DNA of 64,000 nucleotides from Microcella alkalica (lineage in GTDB: Bacteria > Actinomycetota > Actinomycetes > Actinomycetales > Microbacteriaceae): contig NZ_JABUKC010000001.1 of NCBI RefSeq assembly GCF_014595885.1, positions 248,001-312,000 of the forward strand, written 5' to 3'. The notes under the pieces are model-generated. The model searched no databases. It worked only from the letters and a program-made list of their open reading frames with translations, and had not been told where the DNA came from. This document shows, one piece after another, positions 1 to 9,333 of this stretch. The position numbers and the translations under genes were made by a program. The stretch's first letter is position 1. Each line of letters opens with the position of its first letter.

Positions 1-249
1 AACCGCGTCGTCGTCGAGGGCATCAACCTCGTCACGAAGCACGTGCGCGTCGGCCAGACGCAGCGCGGCACGAAGACGGGCGGCATCGAGACGCACGAGG
101 CGCCGATCCACATCTCGAACGTGGCCGTCGTCGACCCCAAGACCAAGAAGCCCACGCGCGTCGGTCACCGTGAGGAGACCGTCGAGAAGAACGGCGTGAA
201 GAAGACCGTGCGTGTGCGGTACGCCAAGAAGTCAGGTGAGAAGCTCTGA
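1..249 (+). CDS. rplX: 50S ribosomal protein L24 (5' truncated by window edge)
   Basis: This is the C-terminal 82 residues of ribosomal protein L24, which nucleates early 50S assembly. The reading frame is open from base 1 and shows the KOW-linked L24 signature, including NLVTKH and the [15 protein letters not shown] segment typical of bacterial L24. The start codon lies outside the window. The stop codon TGA shares its last base with the ATG of rplE, so the two genes are translationally coupled. The position directly before L5 fits the universal spc operon order. I see no anomaly in the visible part. Confidence 0.95.
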   Translation, partial: NRVVVEGINLVTKHVRVGQTQRGTKTGGIETHEAPIHISNVAVVDPKTKKPTRVGHREETVEKNGVKKTVRVRYAKKSGEKL

Positions 250-836
250 TGACAACCACCACTGCAGCGCAGGCTGGCAAAATCCAGCCGCGCCTGAAGC
301 AGAAGTACCGCGGCGAGATCAAGGCCGCGCTGACCGAGCAGTTCGGCTACACCAACCCGCACCAGGTTCCCGGTCTCGTGAAGATCGTCGTGAACACCGG
401 TGTCGGTGAGGCCGCCCGCGACAGCAAGGTGATCGACGGGGCCGTCAAGGATCTCACCGCGATCACCGGTCAGAAGCCGCAGGTCACCAAGGCCCGCAAG
501 TCGATCGCGCAGTTCAAGCTGCGCGAGGGCATGCCCATCGGTGCGCACGTCACCCTCCGCGGCGACCGCGCGTGGGAGTTCCTCGATCGCCTGCTGTCGC
601 TCGCGCTCCCGCGCATCCGCGACTTCCGCGGGCTGAGCGACCGCCAGTTCGACGGCAACGGCAACTACACCTTCGGTCTCCAGGAGCAGAGCGTGTTCCA
701 CGAGATCGACCAGGACAAGATCGACCGCGTCCGCGGCTTCGACATCACCATCGTGACGACCGCGAAGACGGACGACGAGGGCCGCGCCCTGCTGCGCGCG
801 CTCGGCTTCCCCTTCAAGTCGGCCGACGCCTCCTAA
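249..836 (+). CDS. rplE: 50S ribosomal protein L5
   Basis: L5 binds 5S rRNA in the central protuberance of the 50S subunit. The 195-residue product has the family signature [13 protein letters not shown] and the C-terminal block with [16 protein letters not shown], and its length is close to the usual 180-190. A short Thr/Ala-rich N-terminus precedes the conserved core. The ATG overlaps the rplX stop (TGATG), which fixes the start. The next gene is rpsH after about 90 bp. The rpsN gene found at this point in many bacteria is absent. Confidence 0.97.
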   Translation: MTTTTAAQAGKIQPRLKQKYRGEIKAALTEQFGYTNPHQVPGLVKIVVNTGVGEAARDSKVIDGAVKDLTAITGQKPQVTKARKSIAQFKLREGMPIGAHVTLRGDRAWEFLDRLLSLALPRIRDFRGLSDRQFDGNGNYTFGLQEQSVFHEIDQDKIDRVRGFDITIVTTAKTDDEGRALLRALGFPFKSADAS

Positions 837-929
837 GGCACTCCATCACCGGCCCTCCGGGGCCCCGATCGGACAGGTCCGCGTTCGTGGAACGGGCGCG
901 GAAACCGGACGAGAACAGGAACACTCATC

Positions 930-1328
930 ATGACGATGACAGATCCGGTCGCAGACCTGCTGACCAGACTGCGCAACGCCAACTCCGCCTTCCACGAGTC
1001 GGTGTCGCTGCCCAGCAGCAAGCTCAAGACCAACATCGCCGAGATCCTCAAGCGCGAGGGCTACATCTCCGACTGGAAGGTCGAGGACGCTCGCGTCGGC
1101 TCGACCCTCACCCTGTCGCTGAAGTACGGCCCGAACCGCGAGCGCTCGATCGCCGGCATCAAGCGCGTGTCGAAGCCGGGCCTCCGCGTCTACGCCAAGT
1201 CGACCGAGATCCCTCACGTGCTCGGCGGCCTCGGCGTGGCCATCCTGTCGACTTCCTCGGGTCTGCTGACCGACCGCGAGGCGATGCAGAAGGGCGTGGG
1301 TGGGGAAGTCCTCGCCTACGTGTGGTGA
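930..1328 (+). CDS. rpsH: 30S ribosomal protein S8
   Basis: S8 binds the central domain of 16S rRNA and is a primary assembly protein. The 132-residue product begins [17 protein letters not shown] and ends in the conserved GGEVLAYVW block, so it is full length. An ATG two codons downstream of the chosen one gives an equally good start. The gap before it holds a short hairpin (GGCCC-TCC-GGGGCC type, around 856-870) but no rpsN. The stop is followed 6 bp later by rplF, consistent with one operon. Confidence 0.97.
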   Translation: MTMTDPVADLLTRLRNANSAFHESVSLPSSKLKTNIAEILKREGYISDWKVEDARVGSTLTLSLKYGPNRERSIAGIKRVSKPGLRVYAKSTEIPHVLGGLGVAILSTSSGLLTDREAMQKGVGGEVLAYVW

Positions 1329-1334
1329 TCTGAC

Positions 1335-1871
1335 ATGTCGCGTATCGGACGCATGCCCATCGACATCCCCGGTGGTGTCACGGTCACGGTCGACGGCCAG
1401 GCCGTCACCGTCAAGGGCCCCAAGGGCGAGCTGTCGCTCACCGTGGCCAGCCCCATCGAGGTCCAGGTGGAGGAGAACCAGGTTCTCGTCACCCGCCCGG
1501 ACGACGAGCGCGCCTCGCGCTCGCTGCACGGCCTGACCCGCACCCTCATCGCCAACAACATCGTGGGCGTGACGCAGGGCTACAGCAAGGGCCTCGAGGT
1601 CGTCGGCACCGGCTACCGCGTGCAGGCGAAGGGCGAGAGCGTCGAGTTCGCGCTCGGCTTCTCGCACCCCGTCACCGTCAACCCGCCCGCCGGGATCACC
1701 TTCACGGTGGAGGGCAACAACAAGCTCACCGTCAGCGGCATCGACAAGCAGGCCGTCGGCGAGGTCGCAGCGAACATCCGCAAGATCCGCAAGCCCGAGC
1801 CGTACAAGGGCAAGGGCGTCCGCTACGCGGGCGAGGTCGTTCGCCGCAAGGCCGGAAAGGCTGGTAAGTAA
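1335..1871 (+). CDS. rplF: 50S ribosomal protein L6
   Basis: L6 sits near the factor-binding site of the 50S subunit. The 178-residue product starts [15 protein letters not shown] and carries the two L6 repeats, with the C-terminal signature region [19 protein letters not shown]. Length and ends match the family. It follows rpsH by 6 bp and precedes rplR by 2 bp, so co-transcription is almost certain. Nothing is unusual. Confidence 0.97.
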   Translation: MSRIGRMPIDIPGGVTVTVDGQAVTVKGPKGELSLTVASPIEVQVEENQVLVTRPDDERASRSLHGLTRTLIANNIVGVTQGYSKGLEVVGTGYRVQAKGESVEFALGFSHPVTVNPPAGITFTVEGNNKLTVSGIDKQAVGEVAANIRKIRKPEPYKGKGVRYAGEVVRRKAGKAGK

Positions 1872-1873
1872 TC

Positions 1874-2245
1874 ATGGGTCTCGGAACCAGGGGCAAGAGC
1901 AAGTCGGCCGCGAAGGACCGTCGCCACGCCCGTCTCCGCAAGCGCATCGCCGGCACCGCCGAGCGTCCGCGTCTCGTCGTCACCCGTTCGGCGCGCCACG
2001 TCTTCGTGCAGATCGTCGACGACACCAAGGGCCACACCGTGGCCAGCGCCTCCACCATGGAGGCCGACCTCCGCACGTTCGACGGCGACAAGACCGCCAA
2101 GGCCCGCAAGGTCGGCGAGCTCGTGGCCGAGCGCGCGAAGCAGGCCGGCGTCGAGTCGGTCGTCTTCGACCGCGGTGGCAACCGCTACGCCGGTCGCGTC
2201 GCCGCGATCGCCGATGGAGCGCGAGAGGCAGGGCTGAGCCTGTGA
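1874..2245 (+). CDS. rplR: 50S ribosomal protein L18
   Basis: L18 binds 5S rRNA together with L5. The 123-residue product has the Arg-rich N-terminal section, the [20 protein letters not shown] core and the C-terminal [24 protein letters not shown] block diagnostic of L18. Its TGA stop overlaps the GTG start of rpsE in a GTGA junction, indicating translational coupling. Confidence 0.97.
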   Translation: MGLGTRGKSKSAAKDRRHARLRKRIAGTAERPRLVVTRSARHVFVQIVDDTKGHTVASASTMEADLRTFDGDKTAKARKVGELVAERAKQAGVESVVFDRGGNRYAGRVAAIADGAREAGLSL

Positions 2246-2940
2246 GCGAGGCAGAGATCAACAACAAGGAGCAGACCGTGGCGGCAGAGGCCCCCGTGGA
2301 GACCGCCGCATCGTCGGAGCCGTCGACCGAGCCTCGCGAGGCCCGTCGCGGCAGCCGCGAGCGCAACCCCAACCGCGACCGCGGTGCGCGCGAGACCGAG
2401 AAGAGCCCCTTCCTCGAGCGCGTCGTGACGATCAACCGCGTCTCGAAGGTCGTCAAGGGCGGCCGTCGCTTCAGCTTCACGGCCCTCGTGGTCGTGGGTG
2501 ACGGCAACGGTCTCGTCGGCGTCGGCTACGGCAAGGCCCGCGAGGTGCCGACGGCGATCTCGAAGGGCGTGGAGGAGGCGAAGAAGAACTTCTTCCGCGT
2601 GCCCCGCGTCGCCGCGACGATCCCGCACCCCGTGCAGGGCGAGGCCGCTGCCGGCGTCGTGCTGCTGCGTCCGGCCGCGGCCGGTACCGGTGTCATCGCC
2701 GGTGGTCCGGTGCGCGCCGTGCTCGAGTGCGCCGGCATCCACGACGTGCTGAGCAAGTCGCTCGGCTCGTCGAACACGATCAACATCGTGCACGCGACCG
2801 TCGAGGCGCTCAAGCAGCTCGAGGAGCCGCGTGCCGTCGCCGCTCGCCGCGGTCGCGACTTCGAGGACGTGGCTCCGGCTCGCCTCGTGCGCGCCGAGGC
2901 GCTCGCGGCGCAGGCTGCAGCCGGAAAGGCAGGTGCGTGA
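2242..2940 (+). CDS. rpsE: 30S ribosomal protein S5 with acidic/basic N-terminal extension
   Basis: S5 lies at the mRNA entry site and contributes to decoding accuracy. The conserved S5 core ([23 protein letters not shown] onward) starts near residue 55. It is preceded by a low-complexity tail, Glu/Ala-rich and then Arg-rich, likely disordered and of a kind common in actinobacterial S5. Total length is 232 residues. The GTG start overlaps the rplR stop by 4 nt. A second in-frame GTG lies 12 codons downstream, so the exact N-terminus is not fully certain. The stop overlaps the ATG of rpmD (TGATG). Confidence 0.95.
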   Translation: MSEAEINNKEQTVAAEAPVETAASSEPSTEPREARRGSRERNPNRDRGARETEKSPFLERVVTINRVSKVVKGGRRFSFTALVVVGDGNGLVGVGYGKAREVPTAISKGVEEAKKNFFRVPRVAATIPHPVQGEAAAGVVLLRPAAAGTGVIAGGPVRAVLECAGIHDVLSKSLGSSNTINIVHATVEALKQLEEPRAVAARRGRDFEDVAPARLVRAEALAAQAAAGKAGA

Positions 2941-3125
2941 TGGCCTCGCGTCTGAAGGTGACCCAGATCAAGTCTGTTATCAGCGAGAAGCAGAACCAGC
3001 GCGACACCCTGCGCAGCCTGGGCCTCAAGCGGATCGGCGATGTCGTCGTCCGTGAGGACAGCCCGGCCAACCGCGGGTACGTCCGTGCGGTCGCTCACCT
3101 CGTCAAGGTCGAGGAGATTGACTAA
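2940..3125 (+). CDS. rpmD: 50S ribosomal protein L30
   Basis: L30 is a small 50S protein present in many but not all bacteria. The 61-residue product contains the signature [10 protein letters not shown] and the [14 protein letters not shown] segment, with normal family length. It is coupled at both ends: its ATG shares a base with the rpsE stop and its TAA shares a base with the rplO ATG. Confidence 0.96.
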   Translation: MASRLKVTQIKSVISEKQNQRDTLRSLGLKRIGDVVVREDSPANRGYVRAVAHLVKVEEID

Positions 3126-3910
3126 TGACCGAAGAGAAGAAGGACGCGGCGGCGCCCAAGAAGGCGCCCGCCAAGGCCGCCGCTGAGAAGGCTCCCGCGA
3201 AGAAGGCTCCGGCGAAGGCCGCTGCCGACAAGGCTCCGGCTGCGGAGAAGGCTCCGGCCAAGAAGGCTCCGGCGAAGGCCGCTGCCGACAAGGCTCCGGC
3301 TGCGGAGAAGGCTCCGGCCAAGAAGGCTCCGGCTGTGGAGAAGGCTCCGGCCAAGAAGGCTCCGGCGAAGGCCGCTGCCGACAAGGCCCCGGCCGCCGAG
3401 AAGTCTCCCGCTGCCAAGGCTCCCGCCAAGAAGGCCGCGCCCAAGAAGGACGAGTCGACCGAGGTCGCGCGCCCGCAGGTGCTCAAGGTCCACCACCTCC
3501 GCCCGGCTCCCGGTGCGAAGAAGGACCGCACCCGCGTCGGCCGCGGTGAGGGCTCGAAGGGCAAGACCGCCGGTCGTGGCACCAAGGGCACGAAGGCCCG
3601 CTACCAGGTGCGCCCCGGCTTCGAGGGCGGCAACCTCAACTTCGTGATGCGCCAGCCCAAGCTGCGCGGCTTCACGAACCCGTTCCGCGTCGAGTACCAG
3701 GTCGTGAACCTGTCGACGCTGGCCGAGCTCTACCCCAAGGGCGGCGACGTCACCGTGGGTGACCTCGTGGCCAAGGGCGCGGTGCGCAAGAACGAGAAGG
3801 TCAAGGTTCTCGGCGACGGCGACATTGCGGTTAAGCTGAACGTGGCAGTCGACAAGGTCTCGCGCTCCGCGGAGCAGAAGATCGTCGCGGCCGGCGGTTC
3901 GATCAACTAG
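3125..3910 (+). CDS. rplO: 50S ribosomal protein L15 with a Lys/Ala/Pro-repeat N-terminal extension
   Basis: L15 is a late 50S assembly protein, usually about 145 residues. Here the product has 261. The L15 core begins near residue 119 ([26 protein letters not shown], given in part) and is complete to GGSIN at the C-terminus. Residues 1-115 are a KAPAKKA-type tail with a 20-residue repeat unit [20 protein letters not shown], resembling histone-H1-like and HupB tails of actinobacteria. The start shares a base with the rpmD stop, and no alternative ATG or GTG sits at the core boundary, so the tail is probably translated. What it binds is unknown; rRNA contact is a guess from charge. Confidence 0.94.
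   Translation: MTEEKKDAAAPKKAPAKAAAEKAPAKKAPAKAAADKAPAAEKAPAKKAPAKAAADKAPAAEKAPAKKAPAVEKAPAKKAPAKAAADKAPAAEKSPAAKAPAKKAAPKKDESTEVARPQVLKVHHLRPAPGAKKDRTRVGRGEGSKGKTAGRGTKGTKARYQVRPGFEGGNLNFVMRQPKLRGFTNPFRVEYQVVNLSTLAELYPKGGDVTVGDLVAKGAVRKNEKVKVLGDGDIAVKLNVAVDKVSRSAEQKIVAAGGSIN
3185..3400 (+). repeat. 60-bp tandem repeat encoding the L15 tail
   Basis: Within the 5' part of rplO a 60-bp unit recurs in exact phase. The sequence starting near 3185, 3245 and 3305 is almost identical, followed by a partial, shifted copy through about 3400. The period is a multiple of three, so gain or loss of units keeps the L15 frame. Copies differ at very few positions, which suggests recent duplication or homogenisation. 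Confidence 0.9.
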
Positions 3911-3915
3911 CCGCT

Positions 3916-3941
3916 CGGGCGGCCCCTTCGGGGGCCGCCCG
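3916..3941 (+). terminator. UUCG-capped hairpin between rplO and secY
   Basis: An 11-bp GC-only stem (3916-3926 with 3931-3941) closes on a TTCG tetraloop. No T-run follows, so it may be a partial terminator, a processing site or an attenuator that lowers secY-adk expression relative to the ribosomal genes. Confidence 0.6.
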
Positions 3942-4018
3942 GCTTCGGCCCATCCGGGCCACAGCATCTCGGGCTGCCGCGCGCGGGGTGCTCTTGCTGT
4001 TCCTCAACGGGAGGCCTC

Positions 4019-5344
4019 GTGTTCAGAGCTATCGGGCGGATCTTCCGCACGCCCGACCTCCGCCGGAAGATCGGTTTCACCCTCGGAATCGTCGCGCTCT
4101 TCCGTCTGGGTTCGTTCATCCCCGCGCCGTTCGTCGACTTCGAGAACGTCCAGATCTGCCTCCAGGGCAACGCCGACGCGACCGGGCTGTACCAGCTCGT
4201 CAACCTCTTCAGCGGCGGAGCGCTCCTCCAGCTCTCGATCTTCGCGCTCGGCATCATGCCGTACATCACCGCGTCGATCATCACGCAGCTGCTGCGCGTG
4301 GTCATCCCGCACTTCGACACCCTCTACAAGGAGGGTCAGGCCGGCCAGGCGAAGCTCACGCAGTACACGCGCTACCTGACGATCGCGCTGGCCATCCTGC
4401 AGTCGACGACGCTCATCACGGTCGCCCGTGCTGGCGCCCTGTTCCCGACGACCTCGGGCGTCGCGGAGTGCGGCCAGCTCATCACCGACACCAGCTGGTA
4501 CGCCATCCTGCTCATGGTCATCACGATGACCGCCGGCACCGGCCTCATCATGTGGCTCGGCGAGCTCATCACCGAGCGCGGCATCGGCAACGGCATGTCG
4601 CTGCTCATCTTCGTCTCGATCGCCGCGACCTTCCCCTCCGCGCTGTGGGCGATCGCGCAGGCGCAGGGCTTCGACATCTTCCTGCTCGTCCTCGGCCTCG
4701 GACTCCTCGTCATGGCGGCCGTCGTGTTCGTCGAGCAGTCGCAGCGTCGCATCCCCGTGCAGTACGCCAAGCGCATGGTCGGTCGCCGCACGCTCGGCGG
4801 AAACAACACCTACATCCCGATCAAGGTGAACATGGCGGGCGTCGTGCCGGTCATCTTCGCCTCGTCGCTGCTGTACCTGCCCGCCCTCGTGGCGCAGTTC
4901 AACCAGCCGGCCGCCGGTGAGACGGCGCCGGAGTGGGTGGTCTGGATCCAGAACAACCTGGTCTCCGGCGACAACCCGATCTACATGATCGTGTACTTCC
5001 TGCTCATCGTCGGGTTCACCTACTTCTACGTGGCGATCACCTTCAACCCGGAGGAGGTCGCGGACAACATGAAGAAGTACGGCGGCTTCATCCCGGGCAT
5101 CCGCGCCGGTCGCCCCACGGCCGAGTACCTCGACTACGTGCTGACGCGCGTGACGCTGCCCGGCTCGCTGTACCTGGGCCTTGTGGCACTCATCCCGCTC
5201 ATCGCCCTCGCGACGGTGAACGCGAACCAGAACTTCCCGTTCGGCGGCGCGAGCATCCTCATCATCGTCGGCGTGGGCCTGGAGACGGTGAAGCAGATCG
5301 ACGCGCAGCTGCAGCAGCGCCACTACGAGGGGCTCCTCAAGTGA
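4019..5344 (+). CDS. secY: Preprotein translocase subunit SecY
   Basis: SecY forms the protein-conducting channel in the cytoplasmic membrane. The 441-residue product has ten hydrophobic segments. It shows the SecY signatures at the second helix ([15 protein letters not shown]) and the cytoplasmic loop region with [15 protein letters not shown]. The plug and C-terminal tail are of normal size. The GTG start gives the canonical N-terminus [20 protein letters not shown]. The last four bases overlap the adk start (GTGA). It is separated from rplO by about 108 bp containing a strong hairpin. Confidence 0.97.
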   Translation: MFRAIGRIFRTPDLRRKIGFTLGIVALFRLGSFIPAPFVDFENVQICLQGNADATGLYQLVNLFSGGALLQLSIFALGIMPYITASIITQLLRVVIPHFDTLYKEGQAGQAKLTQYTRYLTIALAILQSTTLITVARAGALFPTTSGVAECGQLITDTSWYAILLMVITMTAGTGLIMWLGELITERGIGNGMSLLIFVSIAATFPSALWAIAQAQGFDIFLLVLGLGLLVMAAVVFVEQSQRRIPVQYAKRMVGRRTLGGNNTYIPIKVNMAGVVPVIFASSLLYLPALVAQFNQPAAGETAPEWVVWIQNNLVSGDNPIYMIVYFLLIVGFTYFYVAITFNPEEVADNMKKYGGFIPGIRAGRPTAEYLDYVLTRVTLPGSLYLGLVALIPLIALATVNANQNFPFGGASILIIVGVGLETVKQIDAQLQQRHYEGLLK

Positions 5345-5931
5345 GCGCGCGGCTGCTGCTCATCGGCCCGCCCGGCGCGGGCAAGGGCACGCAGGCGGTG
5401 CGGCTGCGCGAGATGCTCGGCGTGCCGGCCATCTCGACGGGTGACATCTTCCGCGCGAACGTCCGCGACGAGACCCCGCTCGGCGTGCAGGCGAAGGCCT
5501 ACATGGACGCGGGCGACAACGTGCCCGACTCGCTCACCAACGATCTCGTGCGCGACCGTCTCGAGCAGGCGGACTGCGCCGCGGGCTTCCTGCTCGACGG
5601 GTACCCGCGCACGCTCGACCAGGTCGCCTTCCTCGACGCCTTCCTGGCCGAGCACGGCACGGCGATGGATGTCGTGGTCGAGCTCGTCGCGGATCCTGAC
5701 GTCGTCGTCGAGCGGCTTCGTCAGCGCGCGCTCGAGCAGGGGCGCAGCGACGACGACGAGTCGGTCGTGCGGCACCGCCTCGAGGTCTACCGCGAGCAGA
5801 CCGCGCCCCTCATCGGCGTGTACGAGCAGCGCGGGCTGCTCGTGAAGGTCGACGGCATCGGCGAGATCGACGAGGTCACCCAGCGCATCTCCTCGGCGCT
5901 CGCCGAGCGCGGCGTGGTCGTCGCGGGCTGA
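5341..5931 (+). CDS. adk: Adenylate kinase (short form)
   Basis: It converts ATP and AMP to two ADP in the cytoplasm. The 196-residue product has the P-loop [10 protein letters not shown], the AMP-binding region [11 protein letters not shown] and the DGYPRT motif. The lid is short and has no zinc-binding Cys set, as in actinobacterial adenylate kinases. The start is the GTG overlapping the secY stop by 4 nt. The map gene that often follows adk is not here; an independent infA promoter follows instead. Confidence 0.96.
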   Translation: MSARLLLIGPPGAGKGTQAVRLREMLGVPAISTGDIFRANVRDETPLGVQAKAYMDAGDNVPDSLTNDLVRDRLEQADCAAGFLLDGYPRTLDQVAFLDAFLAEHGTAMDVVVELVADPDVVVERLRQRALEQGRSDDDESVVRHRLEVYREQTAPLIGVYEQRGLLVKVDGIGEIDEVTQRISSALAERGVVVAG

Positions 5932-5958
5932 GGTCCGCGCATCCACCGCTCGATCGAG

Positions 5959-6022
5959 TTGCCCCCGGGCCCCTCTACCACCTAAGCTTGACCCTTGGTG
6001 CTTACGGCACGCCTTCGGCGTG
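5959..6022 (+). promoter_or_regulatory. infA promoter, shared initial transcribed element and leader hairpin
   Basis: A -35 like TTGCCC (5959-5964) lies 18 bp from a -10 TAAGCT (5983-5988). It is followed by TTGACCCTTGGTGC and then a hairpin with arms CACGCC and GGCGTG (6008-6022). The stretch GCTTGACCCTTGGTGC recurs exactly upstream of rplM. The expected transcript start is near 5995, giving a leader of about 120 nt before infA. Confidence 0.7.
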
Positions 6023-6118
6023 TCGACGTGGCGTGTCGCTTGTGCAGTCGACGCGGACCTCCACGGTGCCGGTATGCGCACGACCAGCGAATCCCCAACT
6101 TTTAGCGACGAAGAGGCT

Positions 6119-6340
6119 ATGGCCAAAAAAGACGGTGTCATCGAAATCGAGGGCGCAGTGATCGAGGCTCTGCCCAACGCGATGTTCCGCGTTGAGCTGA
6201 CCAACGGTCACAAGGTGCTCGCCCACATCTCGGGCAAGATGCGCCAGCACTACATCCGCATCCTCCCGGAGGACCGCGTGATCGTGGAGCTGAGCCCCTA
6301 CGACCTGACCCGCGGCCGGATCGTCTACCGCTACAAGTAA
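6119..6340 (+). CDS. infA: Translation initiation factor IF-1
   Basis: IF-1 blocks the ribosomal A site during initiation. The 73-residue product [20 protein letters not shown]...RIVYRYK is a complete S1-like OB fold of canonical length. The ATG is preceded by an AAGAGG Shine-Dalgarno-like stretch, and it gives the standard N-terminus, so the longer upstream frame is rejected. It heads the infA-rpmJ-rpsM-rpsK-rpoA-rplQ group under its own promoter. Confidence 0.97.
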   Translation: MAKKDGVIEIEGAVIEALPNAMFRVELTNGHKVLAHISGKMRQHYIRILPEDRVIVELSPYDLTRGRIVYRYK

Positions 6341-6414
6341 GGGATCGCTGCACAAGGAACGGCCCGGGGAACCACCCGGCGCACGAGGCCAGCGAACCGA
6401 ATGAAGGAAGAACC

Positions 6415-6528
6415 ATGAAGGTCAACCCCAGCGTCAAGCCCATCTGCGACAAGTGCAAGGTGATCCGCCGCCACGGCAACGTGATGGTCATCTGCGAGAA
6501 CCCCCGGCACAAGCAGCGCCAGGGCTGA
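6415..6528 (+). CDS. rpmJ: 50S ribosomal protein L36, zinc-binding form
   Basis: L36 is the smallest 50S protein. The 37-residue product begins [17 protein letters not shown]. It keeps the zinc ribbon ligands Cys11, Cys14, Cys27 and His32, so it is the zinc-containing (C+) paralogue. A GAAGGAAG ribosome-binding site precedes the ATG. It lies between infA and rpsM, the usual place. Confidence 0.97.
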   Translation: MKVNPSVKPICDKCKVIRRHGNVMVICENPRHKQRQG

Positions 6529-6681
6529 TGCGGCGCCGCCCTGCGCGGCCCGCTCCACGAGCTCATAACTGAATATCTCCACTAGGCAGTTCCAGACGCC
6601 GCGCGAGCGGCTGACACCTCGGGCGGGAGGCCCGGGCACCGGAGCTGCTCCACACCTCCCCGTTCCTCAGAAGGAGCCGTC

Positions 6682-7062
6682 ATGGCCCGTCTTGCCGGAG
6701 TCGACATCCCGCGCGACAAGCGCGTCGAGGTCGCCCTCACCTACATCTACGGCGTCGGCCGCACGCGTGCGACCGAGACCCTCGCCGCCACGGGCATCGA
6801 CCCGAACATCCGCGTGAAGGATCTGACCGACGACCAGCTCGTCGCCCTCCGCGACCACATCGAAGGCACCTACAAGGTCGAGGGCGACCTCCGCCGCGAG
6901 GTCGCCGCCGACATCCGCCGCAAGGTCGAGATCGGCTCGTACGAGGGTCTGCGTCACCGCCGTGGCCTCCCCGTCCGCGGTCAGCGCACGAAGACCAACG
7001 CTCGCACCCGCAAGGGCCCGAAGCGCACCGTCGCCGGCAAGAAGAAGGCCGGCCGCAAGTAG
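6682..7062 (+). CDS. rpsM: 30S ribosomal protein S13
   Basis: S13 bridges the 30S head to the 50S subunit and contacts P-site tRNA. The 126-residue product starts [21 protein letters not shown]. It has the conserved [22 protein letters not shown] block and a basic tail. AAGGAG at 6671-6676 is a clear ribosome-binding site. The 153 bp before it carry an AT-richer patch around 6560-6590, but I cannot define a promoter there. Confidence 0.97.
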   Translation: MARLAGVDIPRDKRVEVALTYIYGVGRTRATETLAATGIDPNIRVKDLTDDQLVALRDHIEGTYKVEGDLRREVAADIRRKVEIGSYEGLRHRRGLPVRGQRTKTNARTRKGPKRTVAGKKKAGRK

Positions 7063-7116
7063 CCGACTGCCGGGCGCGCGATCGCCCGGCGCCACGAACT
7101 CAGGAGAGAGAAGAAC

Positions 7117-7515
7117 ATGGCAGCACCCAAGTCGGCCGCTCGCAAGCCGCGCCGCAAGGAGAAGAAGAACATCGCCGTGGGCCAGGCCCACATCAAGTCG
7201 ACGTTCAACAACACGATCGTGTCGATCACCGACCCCACCGGGGCCGTCATCAGCTGGGCCTCGTCCGGCGGCGTGGGCTTCAAGGGCTCGCGCAAGTCGA
7301 CCCCCTTCGCCGCGCAGCTGGCCGCCGAGTCGGCCGCCCGCCAGGCGCAGGAGCACGGCATGAAGAAGGTCGACGTCTTCGTCAAGGGCCCGGGCTCGGG
7401 CCGCGAGACCGCGATCCGCTCGTTGCAGGCCGCGGGTCTCGAGGTGGGTTCGATCAGCGATGTGACGCCGCAGGCGCACAACGGCTGCCGCCCGCCGAAG
7501 CGTCGCCGCGTCTGA
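7117..7515 (+). CDS. rpsK: 30S ribosomal protein S11
   Basis: S11 forms part of the 30S platform near the Shine-Dalgarno helix. The 132-residue product has the [12 protein letters not shown] motif and the C-terminal [18 protein letters not shown] block, both diagnostic. An AGGAGAG site precedes the ATG. The rpsD gene found next in many bacteria is missing; rpoA follows after a structured 186-bp gap. Confidence 0.97.
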   Translation: MAAPKSAARKPRRKEKKNIAVGQAHIKSTFNNTIVSITDPTGAVISWASSGGVGFKGSRKSTPFAAQLAAESAARQAQEHGMKKVDVFVKGPGSGRETAIRSLQAAGLEVGSISDVTPQAHNGCRPPKRRRV

Positions 7516-7522
7516 CCTCGTG

Positions 7523-7585
7523 GTGATCCCCGCGGCCATCGTCGCGGGGGTCACGGCGGTGCGCGCCCGTCGCGGCGCGCACCGC
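7523..7585 (+). terminator. Two tandem hairpins between rpsK and rpoA
   Basis: The first stem pairs 7523-7534 with 7543-7554 (12 bp with one G-T pair). The second pairs 7556-7566 with 7575-7585 (11 bp, GCGGTGCGCGC with its complement). No T-run follows either. They could attenuate or process the transcript between ribosomal genes and rpoA. Confidence 0.55.
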
Positions 7586-7661
7586 GCTCACCGAGGTCAA
7601 GCGCGCAGCACAGGACTTCGATAACTCAACACACTCGACGGGCCAGCCACTCGTCGGAAAC

Positions 7662-7683
7662 AAGTGTCATATGGCGGACACTT
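7662..7683 (+). promoter_or_regulatory. Inverted repeat in the rpoA leader
   Basis: AAGTGTC-N8-GACACTT forms a perfect 7-bp inverted repeat ending about 18 nt before the rpoA GTG and just upstream of its GAAAGGA ribosome-binding site. It could be an operator or an RNA hairpin controlling rpoA translation; the sequence alone does not decide. Confidence 0.5.
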
Positions 7684-7701
7684 TGCCGAAAGGAATCCAT
7701 C

Positions 7702-8691
7702 GTGCTCATCGCACAGCGTCCCACCCTCACCGAGGAGAGCGTCTCCGACTACCGCTCGCGGTTCATCATCGAGCCGCTCGAGCCGGGCTTCGGCTACACC
7801 CTCGGCAACTCGCTTCGCCGCACGCTCCTGTCGTCGATCCCTGGCGCCGCGGTCACGAGCATCCGCATCGACGGCGTGCTCCACGAGTTCAGCACCATCC
7901 CGGGCGTGAAGGAGGATGTCACCGAGATCATCCTCAACATCAAAAACCTCGTCGTCTCGAGCGAGCACGACGAGCCGATCACCGCCTACCTGCGCAAGAC
8001 CGGCGCCGGCGAGGTGACGGCCGCGGACATCTCCGCCCCCGCGGGCGTCGAGATCCACAACCCGGAGCTCGTCATCGCGACGCTCAACGACTCGGCCAAG
8101 TTCGAGCTCGAGCTCACGATCGAGCGCGGTCGCGGCTACGTCAGCGCCACCCAGAACCGCAGCGAGTTCAGCGAGGCCGGCCAGATCCCGGTCGACTCTA
8201 TCTACTCGCCCGTGCTCAAGGTCACCTACCGCGTCGAGGCGACGCGTGCCGGTGAGCGCACCGACTTCGACCGCCTCGTCGTCGACGTCGAGTCGAAGCC
8301 CGCCATCACGCCGCGCGACGCGATCGCCTCGGCCGGCCGCACGCTCGTCGAGCTGTTCGGTCTCGCCCGCGAGCTCAACACGCAGGCCGAGGGCATCGAG
8401 ATCGGCCCCGCGCCGGTCGACGCCGTTCTCTCGACCGAGCTGTCGATGCCCATCGAGGACCTCGACCTCTCGGTGCGCAGCTACAACTGCCTCAAGCGCG
8501 AGGGCATCAACACCGTCAGCGAGCTCGTCGCCCTCTCGGAGACGCAGCTCATGAACATCCGCAACTTCGGGCAGAAGTCGGTCGACGAGGTCAAGGACAA
8601 GCTCGTCGAGATGGGCCTCTCGCTCAAGGACGCGGTTCCCGGATTCGACGGCGCCCACTACTACGGCGGCAACGAGGACGACTACATCTAA
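7702..8691 (+). CDS. rpoA: DNA-directed RNA polymerase subunit alpha
   Basis: Alpha dimerises to nucleate RNA polymerase assembly, and its C-terminal domain contacts UP elements and activators. The 329-residue product has the N-terminal assembly domain ([25 protein letters not shown] in part) and a C-terminal domain ending with [13 protein letters not shown] and [17 protein letters not shown]. An acidic tail EDDYI closes it. The GTG start sits 7-8 nt after GAAAGGA. Family length is normal. Confidence 0.98.
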   Translation: MLIAQRPTLTEESVSDYRSRFIIEPLEPGFGYTLGNSLRRTLLSSIPGAAVTSIRIDGVLHEFSTIPGVKEDVTEIILNIKNLVVSSEHDEPITAYLRKTGAGEVTAADISAPAGVEIHNPELVIATLNDSAKFELELTIERGRGYVSATQNRSEFSEAGQIPVDSIYSPVLKVTYRVEATRAGERTDFDRLVVDVESKPAITPRDAIASAGRTLVELFGLARELNTQAEGIEIGPAPVDAVLSTELSMPIEDLDLSVRSYNCLKREGINTVSELVALSETQLMNIRNFGQKSVDEVKDKLVEMGLSLKDAVPGFDGAHYYGGNEDDYI

Positions 8692-8744
8692 GGGTCCGTC
8701 GTCCCCGACAGCCCCGCAGCACCTGACACGAAAGAACACTGATC

Positions 8745-9284
8745 ATGCCTAAGCCCACCAAGGGTCCGCGTCTCGGCGGTGGCCCCGCCCACGAGCGTCT
8801 GCTCCTCGCGAACCTTGCCACCGCGCTGTTCACGCACAAGAGCATCACGACGACCGAGACGAAGGCCAAGCGCCTGCGTCCGCTCGCCGAGCGCCTCATC
8901 ACGTTCGCCAAGCGCGGCGACCTGCACGCTCGCCGTCGCGTCATGACGGTGATCCGCGACAAGAGCGCCGTGCACGAGCTCTTCACGCAGATCGCTCCGC
9001 TCGTCGCCGAGCGCGAGGGCGGCTACACCCGCATCACCAAGGTCGGCTACCGCAAGGGCGACAACGCCCCCATGGCCGTCATCGAGCTCGTGCTCGAGCC
9101 GGTGAACCCGAAGCCGAAGTCGGCGAAGAAGGCCAAGGCCGCGGAGGCGCCCGCCGCTCCCGCCGCCGAGGAGCCCCAGGTCGACGAGACCGAGGTCGAG
9201 TCGACCGACGAGGCCGCCGTGGAGGAGGCCCCCGCGGCCGAGGCGACCGAGGAGTCGACCGAGGGCGACGCCGACTCGAAGTAG
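8745..9284 (+). CDS. rplQ: 50S ribosomal protein L17 with acidic C-terminal tail
   Basis: L17 lines the peptide exit region of the 50S subunit. The core, residues 1 to about 115, starts [29 protein letters not shown] and is typical. It is followed by about 64 residues rich in Glu, Ala, Asp and Thr, a low-complexity acidic tail not needed for the fold. Similar tails occur in actinobacterial L17. It is the last gene of the cluster; a strong hairpin follows. The acidic tail here and the basic L15 tail upstream are opposite in charge. Confidence 0.96.
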   Translation: MPKPTKGPRLGGGPAHERLLLANLATALFTHKSITTTETKAKRLRPLAERLITFAKRGDLHARRRVMTVIRDKSAVHELFTQIAPLVAEREGGYTRITKVGYRKGDNAPMAVIELVLEPVNPKPKSAKKAKAAEAPAAPAAEEPQVDETEVESTDEAAVEEAPAAEATEESTEGDADSK

Positions 9285-9307
9285 TCCCGCACCCCGCGTG
9301 CCACGGA

Positions 9308-9333
9308 GGGCCCCGTCCGAACGGACGGGGCCC
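9308..9333 (+). terminator. Terminator hairpin after rplQ
   Basis: GGGCCCCGTCC pairs perfectly with GGACGGGGCCC around a 4-nt loop. It closes the ribosomal cluster. Its last base abuts the -10 of the next gene. Confidence 0.75.

Noticed and set aside
836-929. A missed rpsN gene between rplE and rpsH.
   Set aside because: No frame in these 94 bp encodes the S14 CxxC zinc motifs. The gap is too short for S14 (about 61 codons plus signals) and contains only a hairpin.
3185-3400. The repeats in rplO as a CRISPR array or a separate minisatellite.
   Set aside because: The units abut without spacers, have a period of 60 bp and stay in frame within rplO.
3125-3910. A frameshift joining a histone-like gene to rplO.
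   Set aside because: The frame is continuous, the start shares a base with the rpmD stop, and no internal start with a ribosome-binding site precedes the L15 core.
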